Of a stretch of 7,667 bases of DNA, positions 6,668 to 7,667 are shown in pieces. The number at the start of each line of letters is the position of its first letter. Position 1 is the first letter of the stretch. Location of the stretch: the NCBI GenBank assembly GCA_003560935.1, contig PWJF01000210.1:1-7667 (forward strand), read 5' to 3'. This DNA comes from Ignavibacteriales bacterium (GTDB taxonomy: Bacteria; Bacteroidota; Ignavibacteria; T3Sed10-11). The translations under genes and the position numbers were made by a program. The notes under the pieces were generated by a model that was not told the DNA's origin, made no database searches, and was given only the letters and a program-made list of their open reading frames with translations.

Positions 6668-6716
6668 CTATACACAAGTGTAGATGAACAACAGACGATT
6701 CAGATTGGAGTAATGA

Positions 6717-7058
6717 ATGCAGCAGCGTGTACTTCTGTATATGATAGTAATGATAAGCACTGTGGTTGTTTCGCATCCTCTCATCAGCCAGACCGAGGGG
6801 AAAGCTTCAGCACAAGTTCAGGTGGAGGTTGTGCCGGCATTTAGAGTTTCCCTGGAACATACACATAGTATTCAGTATTCAGTTGATACGGTTTCATTGG
6901 ACGTGCACTTACGTGGAAACGAGGATATACTCCTTGAAATTCAAAAGGAGAATAACTTCCGGCGGGAAGAGCTCTCCGTGAACGATAGCTACACGTTGCC
7001 TGTTAGTATAAACGATAATGACAATATATTGATTCAAATGAGTTATATAAAGTACTAA
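6717..7058 (+). CDS. small secreted protein, possible short or divergent fibre subunit
   Basis: A 113-residue protein with an N-terminal signal peptide (hydrophobic from 6 to 24, cleavage near SHPLIS or ISQ). The start at 6717 has GGAG (6707-6710) 6 nt upstream; an overlapping ATG at 6713 is in another frame. The mature N-terminus KASAQVQVEVVPAFRVSLE (29-47) parallels ASVTVTVVGAMEVSAE of the first subunit, and GNEDILLEIQKEN (67-79) sits where that protein has SDVNITVTLTP. The C-terminal half of the DUF4402-like fold (the LGG and G-x-Y strands) is missing, so it is either a half-length subunit, a regulator or capping protein, or unrelated. It follows the usher, has its own sigma-54 promoter and ends before a terminator. 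I do not recognise a named family. Confidence 0.65.
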   Translation: MQQRVLLYMIVMISTVVVSHPLISQTEGKASAQVQVEVVPAFRVSLEHTHSIQYSVDTVSLDVHLRGNEDILLEIQKENNFRREELSVNDSYTLPVSINDNDNILIQMSYIKY

Positions 7059-7095
7059 AGATATTCACCTAAATTCCCCCTAATCCTCCCTATGG

Positions 7096-7133
7096 AAAAC
7101 CGTAAGTCATAGCCCGCTTGCGGTTTTTCTTTC
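7096..7133 (+). terminator. rho-independent terminator
   Basis: AAAACCGTAAG (7096-7106) pairs with CTTGCGGTTTT (7117-7127) as an 11-bp stem with one T-G wobble and a 10-nt loop. It is followed by TCTTTCT and further T-rich sequence. It lies 38 nt after the stop of the small secreted protein and before the surE promoter, so it separates the fibre cluster from the next transcription unit. The A-run at the 5' side suggests it may work in both directions. Confidence 0.8.
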
Positions 7134-7138
7134 TATTC

Positions 7139-7167
7139 TTGAAAACCATTCGGATTCTGGTTATATT
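7139..7167 (+). promoter_or_regulatory. sigma-70-type promoter for surE
   Basis: TTGAAA (7139-7144), a 17-base spacer and TATATT (7162-7167). Each hexamer matches the housekeeping consensus at five of six positions. The start of transcription is expected near 7174, about 38 nt before the surE ATG. This contrasts with the sigma-54 boxes of the fibre genes and fits a constitutively expressed gene. Confidence 0.6.
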
Positions 7168-7211
7168 AAAGATTCTTTAATTTGATAGAATCGAAAACTC
7201 CATAAAATACA

Positions 7212-7478
7212 ATGAAACCATTACGCATACTTATATCGAACGATGACGGTATTTTTGCTCCCGGAATATTTGCGTTGGCGCAATCACTACGGGAGTTAGG
7301 TGAAGTTATCGTCGTTGCCCCCGACCGGCAGCAGAGCGCTGTCGGTCATGCAATTACAATGAATTCGCCGGTGCGTGTGTATCCTTTCCATGTGAACGGA
7401 ACCATGTTCGGCTATGCAATTGATGGAACACCGGCGGATGCGGTAAAATTTGCGGGTGGAAGGGTAGGTGTTCAGTGA
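7212..7478 (+). pseudogene. surE: 5'/3'-nucleotidase SurE, truncated
   Basis: The N-terminal third of SurE, a metal-dependent phosphatase of nucleoside monophosphates and other phosphate esters. The start MKPLRILISNDDG has the paired metal-binding aspartates D11-D12. It is followed by APGIFALAQSLRELGEVIVVAPDRQQSAVGHAIT with the ligand serine S42, then IDGTPADAVKFA (70-81). Normal SurE is about 245-270 residues and continues into a region with a conserved SGIN-type motif holding the metal-binding asparagine. Here the similarity ends at A81 (nt 7454), and GGRVGVQ is followed by a stop at 7476-7478. No other frame up to the window end shows the SGIN region, so this is not a simple frameshift. 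The following 189 nt carry hexamer repeats and palindromes, which suggests an insertion or rearrangement inside the gene, or an assembly join. The fragment should not be active. Confidence 0.8.
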
Positions 7479-7521
7479 GAGCGTGTCCAGGCCCGCGCGT
7501 TGTAAGTCCTCAGTGAACCCC

Positions 7522-7536
7522 GTTCATATTGTGAAC
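7522..7536. repeat. short inverted repeat downstream of the surE break
   Basis: GTTCA (7522-7526) and TGAAC (7532-7536) are perfect 5-bp arms around TATTG, just before the hexamer tract. It is part of the unexplained sequence that replaces the rest of surE. It is too short to mean much by itself. Confidence 0.3.
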
Positions 7537-7554
7537 TATGCGGCAATGCCAGAA

Positions 7555-7608
7555 ATCGCTATCGCTATCGGGATCGGGATCGGGATCGGGATCGGGATCG
7601 GGATCGGA
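7555..7608. repeat. hexanucleotide tandem repeat (ATCGGG)n
   Basis: Nine in-register 6-bp units: two ATCGCT, six ATCGGG and one ATCGGA. In one frame they would read as Ile-Ala and then Ile-Gly dipeptides, but no convincing gene encloses them. The step from ATCGCT to ATCGGG units is the pattern left by slippage in a microsatellite. The tract lies in the sequence that interrupts surE and could mark a dispersed repeat. It could also be a place where assembly or copy number is unreliable. Confidence 0.95.
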
Positions 7609-7636
7609 AAAATGGTTTTAGGCGCTTAGGTACCGC

Positions 7637-7660
7637 ACATCGACAACAAGTTGTCGATGT
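7637..7660. repeat. 24-nt inverted repeat near the window end
   Basis: ACATCGACAAC (7637-7647) and GTTGTCGATGT (7650-7660) are perfect 11-bp arms separated only by AA. There is no T-run on either side, so it is not a usual terminator. It lies 28 nt after the hexamer tract, in the sequence that interrupts surE. It could be a hairpin of a repetitive element or a dimeric protein site. The partner end of such an element would be outside the window. Confidence 0.8.
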
Positions 7661-7667
7661 TGAAAAG

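Noticed and set aside
6766..6981. 71-codon open frame overlapping the small secreted protein
   Set aside because: The 6717 frame has a ribosome site and a signal peptide; this one has neither and is a shadow.
7555..7608. CRISPR array
   Set aside because: The units are 6 bp and adjacent, with no spacers; it is a microsatellite.
7468..7629. 53-codon GTG frame with an Ile-Ala/Ile-Gly tail across the hexamer repeat
   Set aside because: The repeat alone keeps this frame open; no ribosome site or recognisable protein is seen.

Overview
The window comes from a Gram-negative bacterium with an outer membrane and a peptidoglycan layer. Signal peptides, a periplasmic chaperone, an outer-membrane usher, SPOR and LysM cell-wall-binding modules and sigma-54 promoters all point that way. 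Hand counts in two blocks give about 50% GC in the usher barrel and about 37% GC in the SPOR part of the same gene. Weak or absent Shine-Dalgarno sequences in several genes and the DUF4402-type subunits would suit the FCB group or a neighbouring phylum, but the sequence does not settle the taxonomy.

Layout. Positions 1-857 hold the end of a NarL/LuxR-type response regulator and a complete stand-alone receiver-domain protein. Between them lie a hairpin and an 18-bp perfect palindrome. Positions 858-1152 hold no gene but carry a near-perfect sigma-54 (-24/-12) promoter, followed by a leader of about 215 nt that can fold. Positions 1153-6535 form a same-strand chaperone-usher operon: a secreted subunit with a strong ribosome site, a paralogous secreted subunit with a GTG start, a PapD/FimC-like chaperone overlapping it by 4 nt, and a very large usher. 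A second sigma-54 promoter at 6652-6667 drives a short secreted protein whose N-terminal part resembles the two subunits. A rho-independent terminator closes this cluster. A sigma-70-type promoter then reads into surE, which is cut after about 81 codons and runs into 189 nt of non-coding sequence with (ATCGGG)n repeats and a palindrome.

How the genes may work together. The chaperone would carry the DUF4402-like subunits through the periplasm to the usher, which would secrete and polymerise them as a surface fibre. The usher is the most unusual item. After a normal N-terminal domain, barrel and plug, it continues into a carboxypeptidase-regulatory-like beta domain, two SPOR-like domains and a C-terminal LysM domain, giving 1144 residues. 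I infer that the assembly platform is clamped to peptidoglycan, and perhaps positioned at denuded-glycan sites such as division septa. The paired sigma-54 promoters imply that the fibre operon and the extra small subunit are switched on together by an enhancer-binding protein that is not in this window.
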